Numbered from the stretch's first letter, positions 8,051 to 17,025 are shown. The stretch: 64,000 nucleotides of DNA from Cribrihabitans_A pelagius (GCF_048820915.1 NZ_JBMERR010000015.1:1-64000), one strand, 5' to 3'. Numbers and translations are program-made. The notes: generated from the sequence alone by a model not told the origin.

Positions 8051-9292
8051 TCAGCCGGCGGCACAGCCCAGCACCGCGGGCAGCGCCGCATAGCCGCGGA
8101 AGCGGATCCGCCCGCCCGGCACCCGGCCCGGCCGCAGCCGGTAATCCGGGTAGCGGCTGAGCAGGCGGGAGATTGCGGCCTGCGCCTCGAGCCGCGCGAG
8201 GCTCAACCCGACGCAGACATGCGGCCCGGCGGCAAAGGCCAGGTGCCGGTTCGGCTTGCGGCTGATGTCGAAGACCTCCGGCGCCTCGAACACCGCGGGG
8301 TCGCGGTTGGCGGCACCGATCACCAGGTGCAGATTGACGCCCGCGGGCAGGTGCAGCCCGCCTATTTCCACCGGCGCGGTGGTGGCCCGGTTGCCCAGCT
8401 GGTTGGGCGAGCGGAAGCGCAGCATCTCCTCCACCGCGGGTTTAATCAGGGCGGGCTGGTCCAGCAGCAGGCGCTTCTGCTCCGGATAATCATTGAGCAG
8501 GGCCAGCCCATTGCCGATCAGGTTTGTGGTGGTTTCATGGCCCGCGTTCAGGATGAAGATACAGTTCTGGATCAGTTCGGCCGGGCTCAATTTCGCGGCT
8601 GCCGCCTCGCCCCGGATCAGCCGGGTCAGCACATCACTTTCGGGGTCCCCGGGCGCGGCGCGGCGGCGGGCGATTAGGATTTCGAGGTAGGCCGAGAACT
8701 CCTCCACCGCCCGGTGCCCGGCGTCCAGCTGCGCCGGGGTCAGCGCGGGCTCCAGCGCACCGAGGATGGCCAGAGACCAGCTCCGGAGCGGCGCCCGCTC
8801 GGCCATGGGCACATCGAGCAGATTGCCGATGATCTGCACCGGGATCGCGGCAGCGAAATCCTCGATCAGATCCACCTCCGCCCAGCCCGCCATCCGGTCA
8901 AGCAGCGCATCCACCGCGGCAATCAGCCCCGGCTCCATCTGCGCGATGGCCCGCGGGGTAAGCGCGGCGGCCATGATCCGGCGCACCCGGGTGTGCAGCG
9001 GCGGATCGGAGAAGACAAGCGAGGTGGTGTGATGCTCGTAAAGCGGCGAACCGGCGCCGAATTTGGGCGCAAAAGCCGCTTTCTTGTCCGAGGAGAACAG
9101 CGTGGTGTCCCGGTAGATCCGGTCCAGATCGGCATGGCGGCAGAGCAGCACCGAGCCATCGGGCTGCGGCAGCACCGGAGCTTCGCGCAGGAGGGTGTCG
9201 TAAATGGGGAACGGATCTTCGATGAAACCTTGCGGCGGGTCGGAAAGATCAAAATCCAGAATGTTGTGAGGGTCTTGCCATGCTTCTTTCAT
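8051..9292 (-). CDS. Cytochrome P450
   Basis: A 413-residue soluble bacterial class I P450 that would oxidise a small hydrophobic substrate using ferredoxin electrons. The oxygen-binding I-helix motif AGHETTT is present, then the K-helix EEMLRFRSP (ExxR). The heme loop is FAAGPHVCVG, with Cys 360 as thiolate ligand. The N-terminal half has HTRVRRIM, typical of the C helix. ATG 9292 was chosen because GGGAGG precedes it; the open frame continues upstream without P450 sequence. No ferredoxin or reductase gene is nearby, so electron partners must come from elsewhere. The substrate cannot be inferred. Confidence 0.93.
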   Translation of the reverse strand: MKEAWQDPHNILDFDLSDPPQGFIEDPFPIYDTLLREAPVLPQPDGSVLLCRHADLDRIYRDTTLFSSDKKAAFAPKFGAGSPLYEHHTTSLVFSDPPLHTRVRRIMAAALTPRAIAQMEPGLIAAVDALLDRMAGWAEVDLIEDFAAAIPVQIIGNLLDVPMAERAPLRSWSLAILGALEPALTPAQLDAGHRAVEEFSAYLEILIARRRAAPGDPESDVLTRLIRGEAAAAKLSPAELIQNCIFILNAGHETTTNLIGNGLALLNDYPEQKRLLLDQPALIKPAVEEMLRFRSPNQLGNRATTAPVEIGGLHLPAGVNLHLVIGAANRDPAVFEAPEVFDISRKPNRHLAFAAGPHVCVGLSLARLEAQAAISRLLSRYPDYRLRPGRVPGGRIRFRGYAALPAVLGCAAG

Positions 9293-9448
9293 CCAATGCC
9301 TCCCCGGCTTGCCGCCCGCTTGCAGCCTGTCTCCGGACGCAGGGTTTCCGTGGCGTATGCGACTGTCAATCGTCAAGTCTCCGGCAAAAGGGTTTTGCAG
9401 GCGGATTTGCCGGGTGACAGCAGCGCGCCGAGCCTGTATGAACAAAGC

Positions 9449-9829
9449 ATGAACACGCCCATCTCTTCGATCCGCAATCTCGGCCCCGCCTATGAGGAGG
9501 CCTGTTTGCGTGCGGGCATCTCTTCGGCAGAGGAACTGCGCGCGTCCGGGGCGGATGCGGCCTATGCGCGGCTGCTGCAAAGCGGGACGCGGCCGCATTT
9601 CATCGGCTATTACGTGCTGGTGATGGCGCTGCAGGGGCGCCCGTGGAACGATTGCAAGGGAGCGGAGAAGCAGGAACTGCGCAAGCGGTTCGACGACATC
9701 AAGGCGCGCGCCTTCGACCGCGGCCGCGCCGAGCTGGAGGCGGCGCTGGACATGATTGGAGTGATCGCGCGGCCCGGTTCCGCAGCTCCCGGCGCTGGCA
9801 ACGAGGCGGGCCGGGCGCCGGAGGGTTAG
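9449..9829 (+). CDS. TfoX C-terminal-domain protein
   Basis: A 126-residue protein whose core matches the TfoX/Sxy C-terminal domain. It has the opening SIRNLGPAYEEACLRAGI, then SAEELRASGADAAYARLL, GYYVLVMALQGRPWND and a basic stretch ELRKRFDDIKARA. TfoX in gammaproteobacteria controls competence; stand-alone C-terminal domains in alphaproteobacteria are uncharacterised. The N-terminal TfoX domain is absent. The start is ATG 9449; upstream the frame continues but overlaps the P450 promoter region. The final 20 residues are Gly/Ala-rich and look disordered. Confidence 0.8.
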   Translation: MNTPISSIRNLGPAYEEACLRAGISSAEELRASGADAAYARLLQSGTRPHFIGYYVLVMALQGRPWNDCKGAEKQELRKRFDDIKARAFDRGRAELEAALDMIGVIARPGSAAPGAGNEAGRAPEG

Positions 9830-9946
9830 CGCGGCTGCATATACGGCCAGTGCGGCGGCCGGCCCAGTGGTGGGAACGGCTTTCGCATCGATGCAGGCCG
9901 CGGCAAGGTAGGGGTACGGTCTTTGTGCGGCGCGGCCCGGAGCTAG

Positions 9947-10564
9947 ATGCGCATGCTGGCGGTGCCGCAACATAAGCAGGCGCCGGTGGCTGGCACTCCA
10001 GTTGCACCCGTTGGTGCGTTAGCTGCACCAGCCAATGCGTCAAGTGCAGCAGTTGCACCCGCTAGTGCGTCAGGTGCAACAGCCAGTGCGTCAGGTGCAG
10101 CAGTTTCGCCCGCTAGTGCGTCAGCTGCGTCAGCCAGTGCGTCAGGTACAGCGGTTGCGCCCGCTAGTGCGTCAGCTGCGTCAGCCAGTGCGTCAGGTGC
10201 AGCACTTGCGCCCGCTAGTGCGTCAGGTGCATCGGCCAGTGCGTCAGGTGCAGCGCTTGCACCCGCTAGTGCGTCAGCCGCATCAGCCAGTGCGTCCCGT
10301 GCAGCAGTTGCGCCCGCTAGTGCTTCAGTTGCATCAGCTAGTGCATCAGCTGCCTCAGCCGGTCATCGGCACTTGCGGAGGCTGCGGCAAAGCCTGGCGC
10401 AGGCAATTCAGCAGCGAAGCCAGCGGCCGGGGGATGGGCAGCGTTTCTTCACCGGGTTCCGCTGCTGCGGCGTCAAGACCGGCGGCAGGCACAACCCTTG
10501 CAACGGCGGCTTCGCCATCGCAACGCCAGCAAGAACGGAACCAAAACCGTCCCCTGAGGGTTAG
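9947..10564 (+). CDS. Possible Ala/Ser-rich repeat protein
   Basis: A 205-codon frame from ATG 9947, with GGAG nearby, reads through all seven 51-bp repeats. Each copy encodes a 17-residue unit such as AVAPASASGATASASGA. The repeat length is a multiple of three and the Ala/Ser/Gly/Pro content is steady, which favours translation. Against it, the region after the array (from about residue 137) does not look protein-like and the frame has no signal peptide or domain. Codons such as agt, tca and ggt are rarer elsewhere in the window. It may equally be non-coding. Confidence 0.35.
   Translation: MRMLAVPQHKQAPVAGTPVAPVGALAAPANASSAAVAPASASGATASASGAAVSPASASAASASASGTAVAPASASAASASASGAALAPASASGASASASGAALAPASASAASASASRAAVAPASASVASASASAASAGHRHLRRLRQSLAQAIQQRSQRPGDGQRFFTGFRCCGVKTGGRHNPCNGGFAIATPARTEPKPSPEG
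9998..10354. repeat. Seven tandem copies of a 51-bp repeat
   Basis: Exactly periodic units start at 9998, 10049, 10100, 10151, 10202, 10253 and 10304. Units two to seven share the core gcacccgctagtgcgtca or a close variant; the first (9998-10048) is more divergent. Within each unit gtgcgtcaggtgca-like segments recur, so the array probably grew from a shorter sub-repeat. There are no spacers, so it is not a CRISPR array. Confidence 0.95.
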
Positions 10565-10600
10565 TCCGGCAACAGCCGCTAACCAAAAGGGAGATCCGGT

Positions 10601-10771
10601 ATGGACCTGATCCGCATCATCTTCGCCATCCTTCTGCCGCCGCTGGGCGTGTTTCTCCAGGTCGGCCTGGGCAAGCATTTCTGGCTCAATATCCTGCTCA
10701 CCATCCTGGGCTACATCCCCGGCATCGTGCACGCTGTCTGGATCATCGCGAGGACGCCGGACCATGCCTGA
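10601..10771 (+). CDS. Pmp3/YqaE (UPF0057) family small membrane protein
   Basis: A 56-residue protein made of two membrane helices, with the family pattern ILLPPLGVFLQVG, then HFWLNILLTILGYIPGIVHAVWII. Pmp3 proteins sit in the plasma membrane, and those in yeast and plants affect membrane potential and salt tolerance; bacterial ones are stress-linked but poorly studied. GGGAG precedes ATG 10601. The last eight bases overlap the start of the DUF4112 gene, implying translational coupling. Confidence 0.92.
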   Translation: MDLIRIIFAILLPPLGVFLQVGLGKHFWLNILLTILGYIPGIVHAVWIIARTPDHA

Positions 10772-11246
10772 CGCGCCGCTTCTTCATCAAGAGCGCCTGG
10801 AGCAGCTGGAGCGGCTCGCGGGGCGCATGGATAAGGCCTTCCGGCTGCCGGTGATCGGCACGCGGATCGGCTGGGACAGCATCCTGGGCCTGATTCCGGG
10901 TGTGGGCGATGCACTGACGCTGCTGCCAGCGGGCTATATTCTGATATCCGCGCACCGGATGGGCGTGCCCAACACGACGCTGGCGCGGATGGTGGCCAAT
11001 ACCGGAATTGATGCGCTGATCGGCTCGATCCCGCTGGTGGGTGACCTGTTCGATATCGGCTGGAAGGCCAACAGCCGCAACGTGGTCCTGCTGCGCCGCC
11101 ATCTGGAACGCGAGGCCGAAGCGCGAGAACCGCTCGCCAAGCGCATGGCGCGCGCGGCGCGGCCAGGCCCGGGCCGGCGTGAACGCCGCACGCCGCCGCG
11201 GCCGGGGCAAGGCGCCCGGCACGATCCGCAGATGCGGATGCATTGA
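10764..11246 (+). CDS. DUF4112 family membrane protein
   Basis: A 160-residue protein with the DUF4112 layout. An amphipathic start (LEQLERLAGRMDKAFRLPV) leads to IGWDSILGLIPGVGDALTLL and a hydrophobic run, then IDALIGSIPLVGDLFDIGWK, and finally a basic tail rich in Arg and Pro. The paired IPGVGD and IPLVGD loops are the family mark. Function is unknown. It overlaps the Pmp3 gene by eight bases, so the two membrane proteins are made from one message. Confidence 0.88.
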   Translation: MPDAPLLHQERLEQLERLAGRMDKAFRLPVIGTRIGWDSILGLIPGVGDALTLLPAGYILISAHRMGVPNTTLARMVANTGIDALIGSIPLVGDLFDIGWKANSRNVVLLRRHLEREAEAREPLAKRMARAARPGPGRRERRTPPRPGQGARHDPQMRMH

Positions 11247-11330
11247 GCGCCGTTGGCTAAGAAAAAGCCCGGGCCGGGACCCCGCCGGCAGCCAGACTGG
11301 GATACCGGCGCTGGAAACCAAACCAATATC

Positions 11331-11368
11331 AAAAAAGGGCCGCACCGGCATTCCGGTGCGGCCCTTTT
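11331..11368. terminator. Bidirectional terminator between the DUF4112 gene and ndk
   Basis: The stem agggccgcaccgg/ccggtgcggccct has a four-base loop, preceded by six A and followed by TTTT, so it works for the rightward DUF4112 gene and the leftward ndk gene. Confidence 0.9.
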
Positions 11369-11391
11369 CCTTATGCTCTGGCAGCGTTGGC

Positions 11392-11814
11392 TTAGCCTAC
11401 CAGCTCGGTGCCGGAGAAGAAGTAGGCGATCTCGGCCGCGGCGGTTTCCGGCGCGTCGGAGCCGTGCACGGAGTTTTCGCCAACCGATTCAGCAAATTCG
11501 GCGCGGATGGTGCCGGCGGCCGCGTCGGCCGGGTTGGTGGCGCCCATCACTTCGCGGTTCTTGGCAATGGCGTTTTCGCCTTCCAGAACCTGCACCACGA
11601 CCGGAGCCGAAGACATGAACTCGCACAGTTCGCCGTAGAACGGGCGCTCGGCGTGCACTTCGTAGAACTTGCCGGCCTGTTCCTTGGACATGTGGATGCG
11701 CTTCTGCGCGACGATGCGCAGGCCCGCTTCCTCGAACTTGGCGTTGATCTTGCCGGTCAGGTTGCGGCGGGTTGCATCAGGCTTGATGATCGAAAAGGTG
11801 CGTTCCAGAGCCAT
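11392..11814 (-). CDS. ndk: Nucleoside diphosphate kinase
   Basis: A 140-residue kinase that moves the gamma-phosphate from ATP to nucleoside diphosphates through a phospho-histidine. It has the ERTFSIIKPDA opening, RPFYGELCEFM and the active-site motif NSVHGSD (His near residue 117). Length is normal for the family. It ends 24 bases from the shared terminator and is probably monocistronic. Confidence 0.97.
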   Translation of the reverse strand: MALERTFSIIKPDATRRNLTGKINAKFEEAGLRIVAQKRIHMSKEQAGKFYEVHAERPFYGELCEFMSSAPVVVQVLEGENAIAKNREVMGATNPADAAAGTIRAEFAESVGENSVHGSDAPETAAAEIAYFFSGTELVG

Positions 11815-11965
11815 TTGGCGTTCTCCTTACTGTCCGGTCCGGGGATTGGCCCCCGATCCGCAAATACCGCGCGCCGGGTACCATGGCTGCGGCGTCTTGG
11901 GAAGGGGGAGATTGGCGTGCGTACGGGGTTTCGGACGCGGTACCGGTCGGGGCTGAACGCGTGGC

Positions 11966-13168
11966 TCAGGTCAGGTCCGGCAGCGGCTCGCGCCGGTCGA
12001 CCCAGCGGGTGTAGAGCGCCGACAGCAGAGCCAGCGCATTTGTCGCCAGGATTACGCCGAGCACCGCAAGAGGAGCATTTTCCGGCTCCACCAACGCCCC
12101 AGTCAAAGTTGTCAGCACCGCGCCCAGCGCCACCATCATGGCTCCGGACAAGCCGGACGCGCTGCCCGCGAGTGAGGGGCGCACCGACATCAGTCCGGCG
12201 CTGGCGTTTGCCAGGGTCAGCCCGTTGCCAAACCCGACAAAGACCGCGGCCCCAAAAAACACCCAGAGCGACCCCTGCCCTGCCAGGAACAGCGCCAGAC
12301 CACCGGCCGGCCCGGCGATGGCAATCACGCGCCCGGCTAGGATCAGGGTCAGCAGGCTGACCCGCACTGCCAGCCGGCCGGTCGCAAAATTGCCTGCCAT
12401 GAAACCCCAGGTAATGATCCCGATGCCAAGGCCCAGCATTGCGGGGCTCAGATCGAACCAAGCCTCCGCCACGAGCGGCGCGCCGGTGATGAAAGCGTAA
12501 AAGCCCCCTACCGAGAAGGACGCGCAGAAGCTGTATCCCCAGAACCGGCGAGAAGAGAACAGTTGCGGATAGGTCCGCATCTGGGCTCCGAACGTTGCCG
12601 AGCGCTGGCTGTTGGTCTCGCCCCAGTCGCGCCAGGTCAGCACCAGCATGGCAACCCCCATGAGCGAATAAAGCACAAAGGACGACCGCCAGCCGAACGC
12701 CATGTCGAGAAACCCGCCCAGCATAGGCCCCAGCATCGGCGCCAGCGCCATGGCCATCGAGATGTAGCCCAGCTTGCTGGCAGCCTCGGAGGCCGGATGC
12801 ATGTCCCGCACCGCCGCACGGCTGACAACTGCCCCGGCCACCACCGCGCCCTGCAACAGGCGAAAGCCCAGGAACACCCAGATATCCTGCGCCAGCGCGC
12901 AGCCGGCTGAGGCAAAGGCAAATATCAGCAGCGACACCAGCATCACCACCCGCCGCCCGTAGCGGTCGGACAGCGGCCCCATGACGATCTGCAACACCGC
13001 CGAGACCGCCAGGTAGGCGGCGATTGACAAGTTCGCGAGGCCGTAGTCCACCTGAAACTCTCCCGCGATCCGCGCCAGCGAGGGCAAGAACATGTTCAGC
13101 GACAGAACCGCCAGCCCGGTCGCCAGAATCAGAGTGGCAATATGCGGCGGGGTTTGGTCTGGGCGCAT
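11966..13168 (-). CDS. MFS multidrug transporter, Bcr/CflA type
   Basis: A 400-residue permease with 12 predicted membrane helices. Between helices 2 and 3 it has the MFS motif GPLSDRYGRR, and near helix 4 the motif FRLLQGAVVAGAVVSRAAVRD typical of the Bcr/CflA drug-export group. It probably exports drugs or metabolites by proton antiport; the substrate cannot be read from sequence. It stands alone between ndk and the divergent ABC-F gene. Confidence 0.9.
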   Translation of the reverse strand: MRPDQTPPHIATLILATGLAVLSLNMFLPSLARIAGEFQVDYGLANLSIAAYLAVSAVLQIVMGPLSDRYGRRVVMLVSLLIFAFASAGCALAQDIWVFLGFRLLQGAVVAGAVVSRAAVRDMHPASEAASKLGYISMAMALAPMLGPMLGGFLDMAFGWRSSFVLYSLMGVAMLVLTWRDWGETNSQRSATFGAQMRTYPQLFSSRRFWGYSFCASFSVGGFYAFITGAPLVAEAWFDLSPAMLGLGIGIITWGFMAGNFATGRLAVRVSLLTLILAGRVIAIAGPAGGLALFLAGQGSLWVFFGAAVFVGFGNGLTLANASAGLMSVRPSLAGSASGLSGAMMVALGAVLTTLTGALVEPENAPLAVLGVILATNALALLSALYTRWVDRREPLPDLT

Positions 13169-13284
13169 CTGCGGGGCCTCAATAACATCAATATCCTAGT
13201 CAGCTATCGCGGCAACAGACACCTCTGCCCTGACCCTGTCAATGCCGCTGGCGGCACGGCCAGCCCTCTGCTAAGAGCGCTGCC

Positions 13285-15141
13285 ATGCTACGCATTCAGG
13301 ACATCACATATTCCGTCGAAGGCCGCCCCCTGATCGAGGGCGCATCGGCCACCATTCCCACCGGCCACAAGGTTGGCCTGGTGGGGCGCAACGGCACCGG
13401 CAAGACCACGCTGTTCCGGCTGATCCGGGGCGAGCTGGCGCTGGAGGGCGGCAGCATCTCGCTGCCGTCGAAGGCGCGCATTGGCGGGGTGGCGCAAGAG
13501 GTGCCCTCCTCCAATATGTCACTGACCGACACGGTGCTTGCGGCCGATACCGAGCGCGCGGCGCTGATGGCAGAGGCCGAGACCGCCACTGACGCCGCCC
13601 GCATTGCCGAGATCCAGACAAGGCTGGCGGACATCGACGCATGGTCGGCGGAGGCGCGCGCCTCGGCGATCCTGAAGGGGCTGGGCTTTGACGACGCCGA
13701 CCAGAAGCGGCCGTGTTCGGATTTCTCCGGCGGCTGGCGGATGCGGGTGGCGCTGGCCGCTGTCCTCTTTGCGCAGCCCGACCTGCTGCTCTTGGACGAG
13801 CCGACCAACTACCTCGACCTCGAAGGTGCGCTGTGGCTGGAAAGCTACCTCGCGAAATACCCGCACACGGTGCTGATCGTCAGCCACGACCGCGGGCTGC
13901 TGAACCGCGCGGTGGGGGCGATCCTGCATCTGGAGGACAAGAAGCTCACCTTCTACCAGGGCCCCTACGACACCTTTGCCGAAACCCGCGCCGCGCGGAT
14001 CCTGGCGGCGCAGTCCGAGGCCCGCAAGCAGGAGGCCCGCCGCGCCCATCTGCAGAGCTTCGTCGACCGGTTCCGCGCCAAGGCCTCAAAAGCGGTGCAG
14101 GCGCAGTCGCGGCTGAAGATGATCGCCAAGATGAAGCCGATCACCACGCCGCAGGAAGCCGCGCTCAGGGCCTTCACCTTCCCCGAACCGGAGGAGCTGC
14201 CGCCGCCGATCATCCATATCGAGAGCGGCACCACCGGCTATGGCGAAACCGAAGTGCTGAAGCGGCTGAACCTCAGGATCGACCAGGACGACCGCATCGC
14301 GCTTCTGGGCAAGAACGGCCAGGGCAAATCGACCCTGTCAAAACTGCTGGCGGACCGGCTGCCCTTGATGGCAGGCAAGCTCACGCGGTCCTCGAAGCTC
14401 AGGATCGGCTATTTCGCGCAGCACCAGGTCGATGAGCTGCATGTGGATGAAACCCCGCTCGACCACCTGCGCCGCCTGCGCCCCGAGGAGGCGCCTGCCA
14501 GATGGCGGGCGCGGCTGGCGGGCTTTGGCCTGGGGGCCGCGCAGGCGGAGACCGAGGTGGGCCGCTTGTCCGGCGGGCAGAAGGCGCGGCTTTCGCTGCT
14601 CATTGCCACCATCGACGCGCCGCATCTGCTGATCCTCGACGAGCCGACCAACCACCTTGATATCGAAAGCCGCGAGGCGCTGGTGGAGGCGCTCACCGCC
14701 TATTCGGGCGCGGTGATCCTGGTGAGCCACGACATGCACCTGCTGAGCCTTGCCGCCGACCGGCTGTGGCTGGTGGCGGGCGGCACGGTGACGCCTTACG
14801 ACGGCGATCTGGAGAGCTACCGCGAGCTGCTGCTGGCGCGCGACAAGCCTGCATCCAAGGGCGAGCAGGGCAAGCCCGCGAAGCCCAAGCGCACCTCGCG
14901 CGATCAGCTCCAGGGGCTGCGCGCCGAGCTGCGCAAATCCGAGGCGCGGGTGGAAAAGCTCAGCGAAATGCGTGAAAAGCTTGACGAAAAGCTGGCCGAC
15001 CCCAGCCTGTACGAGCCGGGCAAGACCACCGACATCGAGGTCTGGCAGAAGAAACACGCCGAATGCCTGGAGGCGCTGGAGCGGGCCGAGGGCCTGTGGA
15101 TGGCAGCGCTGGAGAAACTGGAGCAGGCCGAGGCGCAATGA
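13285..15141 (+). CDS. ABC-F ribosome-associated ATPase (YheS-like)
   Basis: A 618-residue soluble protein with two ABC ATPase domains and no membrane part, as in ABC-F factors that act at the ribosomal E site. Domain 1 has GRNGTGKTT and LLLDEPTNYLD; domain 2 has GKNGQGKST, LSGGQKARLS and LLILDEPTNHLD. Between them lies the basic P-site-tRNA-interaction linker (about 245-285, rich in Arg/Lys). The C-terminus (about 530-618) is a Lys/Glu-rich coiled coil. The final codon overlaps the MarC gene (ATGA). It is a paralogue of the ABC-F gene at 53383. Confidence 0.93.
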   Translation: MLRIQDITYSVEGRPLIEGASATIPTGHKVGLVGRNGTGKTTLFRLIRGELALEGGSISLPSKARIGGVAQEVPSSNMSLTDTVLAADTERAALMAEAETATDAARIAEIQTRLADIDAWSAEARASAILKGLGFDDADQKRPCSDFSGGWRMRVALAAVLFAQPDLLLLDEPTNYLDLEGALWLESYLAKYPHTVLIVSHDRGLLNRAVGAILHLEDKKLTFYQGPYDTFAETRAARILAAQSEARKQEARRAHLQSFVDRFRAKASKAVQAQSRLKMIAKMKPITTPQEAALRAFTFPEPEELPPPIIHIESGTTGYGETEVLKRLNLRIDQDDRIALLGKNGQGKSTLSKLLADRLPLMAGKLTRSSKLRIGYFAQHQVDELHVDETPLDHLRRLRPEEAPARWRARLAGFGLGAAQAETEVGRLSGGQKARLSLLIATIDAPHLLILDEPTNHLDIESREALVEALTAYSGAVILVSHDMHLLSLAADRLWLVAGGTVTPYDGDLESYRELLLARDKPASKGEQGKPAKPKRTSRDQLQGLRAELRKSEARVEKLSEMREKLDEKLADPSLYEPGKTTDIEVWQKKHAECLEALERAEGLWMAALEKLEQAEAQ

Positions 15142-15758
15142 TCGATACCGCATTCCTGATCACCTCATTCGTCACGCTGTTTGTCATCGTCGACCCGATC
15201 GGCCTCACCCCGGTGTTCCTGGCGCTGACCCAGGGCATGCCGCCCGCGCGGCGCCGCAGCATCGCGGTCCGCGCCATCGTGACCTCGGCCTTCATCCTGG
15301 CGCTGTTCACCGCCTTTGGCGAGGCGGTTCTGGGCTTCATCGGGATTTCGATGCCCGCCTTCCGCATCGCGGGCGGGGTGCTGTTGTTCCTCACCGCGCT
15401 CGACATGCTGTTCGAGCGCCGCAACAAGCGCCGCGAGGACCGCAGCGAGGAGGAGGAGTTCGACGACCCTTCCGTCTTTCCGCTGGCGATCCCGCTGATC
15501 GGCGGCCCGGGCTCGATCGCCACCGTGATCCTGCTTGCGGGCCAGCAGCCGGGCTTCACCGGCTTTGCCATGGTGATGGGCGTCGTGCTCGCGGTGCTGG
15601 CGATCCTTCTGGGGATGTGCCTGTTCTCCGGCATGCTGGAACGGATGCTGGGCAAGACCGGCATCACCGTGGTGACCCGGCTTCTGGGTATGCTGCTGGC
15701 GGCCCTGTCGGTGCAATTCGTGCTCGACGGGCTGCGTGCTTTCGGCTTTGCCGGCTAG
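15138..15758 (+). CDS. MarC-family integral membrane protein
   Basis: A 206-residue protein with six hydrophobic segments. It has the family opening LFVIVDPIGLTPVFLALT and the repeat-like PLIGGPGSIATVILL. A charged loop (RRNKRREDRSEEEEFDD) lies mid-chain. MarC was once linked to antibiotic resistance, but no transport function is established. ATG overlaps the stop of the ABC-F gene, so the two are translationally coupled; longer upstream frames overlap that gene and were rejected. Confidence 0.9.
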   Translation: MIDTAFLITSFVTLFVIVDPIGLTPVFLALTQGMPPARRRSIAVRAIVTSAFILALFTAFGEAVLGFIGISMPAFRIAGGVLLFLTALDMLFERRNKRREDRSEEEEFDDPSVFPLAIPLIGGPGSIATVILLAGQQPGFTGFAMVMGVVLAVLAILLGMCLFSGMLERMLGKTGITVVTRLLGMLLAALSVQFVLDGLRAFGFAG

Positions 15759-15802
15759 CATCCGCGCCCGCCCTGCCTACATCAAGATCAGGAGGTACGC
15801 GG

Positions 15803-16384
15803 ATGGGAGAACATGACATTGGCCGGCTGATCTACCTTGGCCTGCTGCTTGCGGTGATCGGGGGCTGGGTCTTCGTGCAGAACCGCCAAAGCCTGGGCAA
15901 GACATTCCAGATGCTTGCGGTCTGGGGACTGATCTTCCTGGGCGTGATCGCGGCCTACGGGCTGTGGGAGGACATCCGCCAGACAGTGCGGCCGCAGCAG
16001 TCGGTGCTGACGGAGGCGGGGCGGGTCGAGGTGCCGCGGGCGGGCGACGGGCATTATTACCTTACGTTGCAGGTGAACGGCACGCCGGTGGAGTTCCTTG
16101 TCGATACCGGCGCCAGCGAAGTTGTGCTGAACGGCGCGGATGCAGAGCGTGCGGGTATCGACACCGAAAGCCTCGCCTATCTCGGCCGCGCCCAGACCGC
16201 CAATGGCGAGGTGCGCACTGCTTCGGTCTGGGTCGACGAGATATCGCTCGGCGGCATTGCCGACCGGGACGTGCGGGTCTGGGTGAACGAAGGCGCGCTG
16301 GAGCAGTCGCTTCTGGGCATGGGCTATCTGCAGCGCTGGACCAGTATCGAGATCACCGGCGGCGCTCTGGTGCTGACCCGCTGA
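15803..16384 (+). CDS. Membrane-anchored retropepsin-like aspartic protease
   Basis: A 193-residue protein. Two hydrophobic helices at the N-terminus (about 8-24 and 36-52) anchor it. A clan AA aspartic protease domain follows, with catalytic motif FLVDTGASEVVL near residue 95, the flap-like ANGEVRTASV and closing LLGMGYLQR. This matches the single-domain bacterial family that dimerises like retroviral proteases. AGGAGG sits eight bases before ATG 15803. It lies 45 bases after the MarC-family gene in the same direction. The substrate is unknown. Confidence 0.88.
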   Translation: MGEHDIGRLIYLGLLLAVIGGWVFVQNRQSLGKTFQMLAVWGLIFLGVIAAYGLWEDIRQTVRPQQSVLTEAGRVEVPRAGDGHYYLTLQVNGTPVEFLVDTGASEVVLNGADAERAGIDTESLAYLGRAQTANGEVRTASVWVDEISLGGIADRDVRVWVNEGALEQSLLGMGYLQRWTSIEITGGALVLTR

Positions 16385-16636
16385 GGCTGCCCCTGCCCGG
16401 CTGCCGCGGCCTCCGCGGAGCCGGCCCGCACCTCCGCCGCCCTCCCGCAGCTGTGAGCAGAGTTCACCGCCCGGGGGATGGCCTTGTGCCCCTTGCTGCC
16501 GCATCATGGGGGGGCCCTTCGGGGCTGCACAGGTAGGAGTGACGGGCAGGAGACCGCCTGCGATCCGATCCGCGATCACTGCCAGAGACTTCCTGCCGGC
16601 GCGCCCTGCGAGGGCCGCAACCGGAAAGGAGGCCGC

Positions 16637-16978
16637 ATGTTCCGCCTTGGATTCCTCACCTCCACAGCCGCAGCCTTTGCGCTGGCCGCGGGCCTGATGG
16701 TGCCGGCGCCGGCCGCCGCGCATGACTCGGGCCGCGACTTTGCCCGGGCGCTGGCGGGCATCGTGGCGCTTGGCATCATCGCCAAGGGCGTCAGCGATCA
16801 CCGCTACGAGCGGCGCGCCTACCGGCATCACCACAAGCCGAAGGTCTACTACCACCACTACGGCCACCGCCACCACGCGGGCACCCGGCGGCATCACCAC
16901 CGCCACCTGAGCCACCAGCGGCGGCCCTATCGCTATGACGGCTATTACTACGGCAAGCCCTACCGCTACCGGCACTGA
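16637..16978 (+). CDS. Secreted His/Tyr/Arg-rich small protein
   Basis: A 113-residue protein with a clear Sec signal peptide (about 1-29, ending APAAA before HDSG). The mature part has 16 histidines and many Tyr and Arg residues, in clusters such as RHHHKPKVYYHHYGHRHH, and no cysteine. Such composition suggests metal binding or an envelope-bound polycation, but there is no known domain. AAAGGAGG lies just upstream of ATG 16637. It is flanked by the aspartic protease gene and, convergently, holC. Confidence 0.8.
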   Translation: MFRLGFLTSTAAAFALAAGLMVPAPAAAHDSGRDFARALAGIVALGIIAKGVSDHRYERRAYRHHHKPKVYYHHYGHRHHAGTRRHHHRHLSHQRRPYRYDGYYYGKPYRYRH

Positions 16979-17025
16979 GACCGGTACAGGGCAACTGAAC
17001 AGGCAAGAGCGGGCAGAACCGGAGG

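Noticed and set aside
9293..9973. Extension of the P450 to 640 residues
   Set aside because: The added part is antisense to the TfoX-like gene and has no P450 or membrane-anchor features.
9998..10354. CRISPR array
   Set aside because: The units abut with no unique spacers, and no cas genes are nearby.
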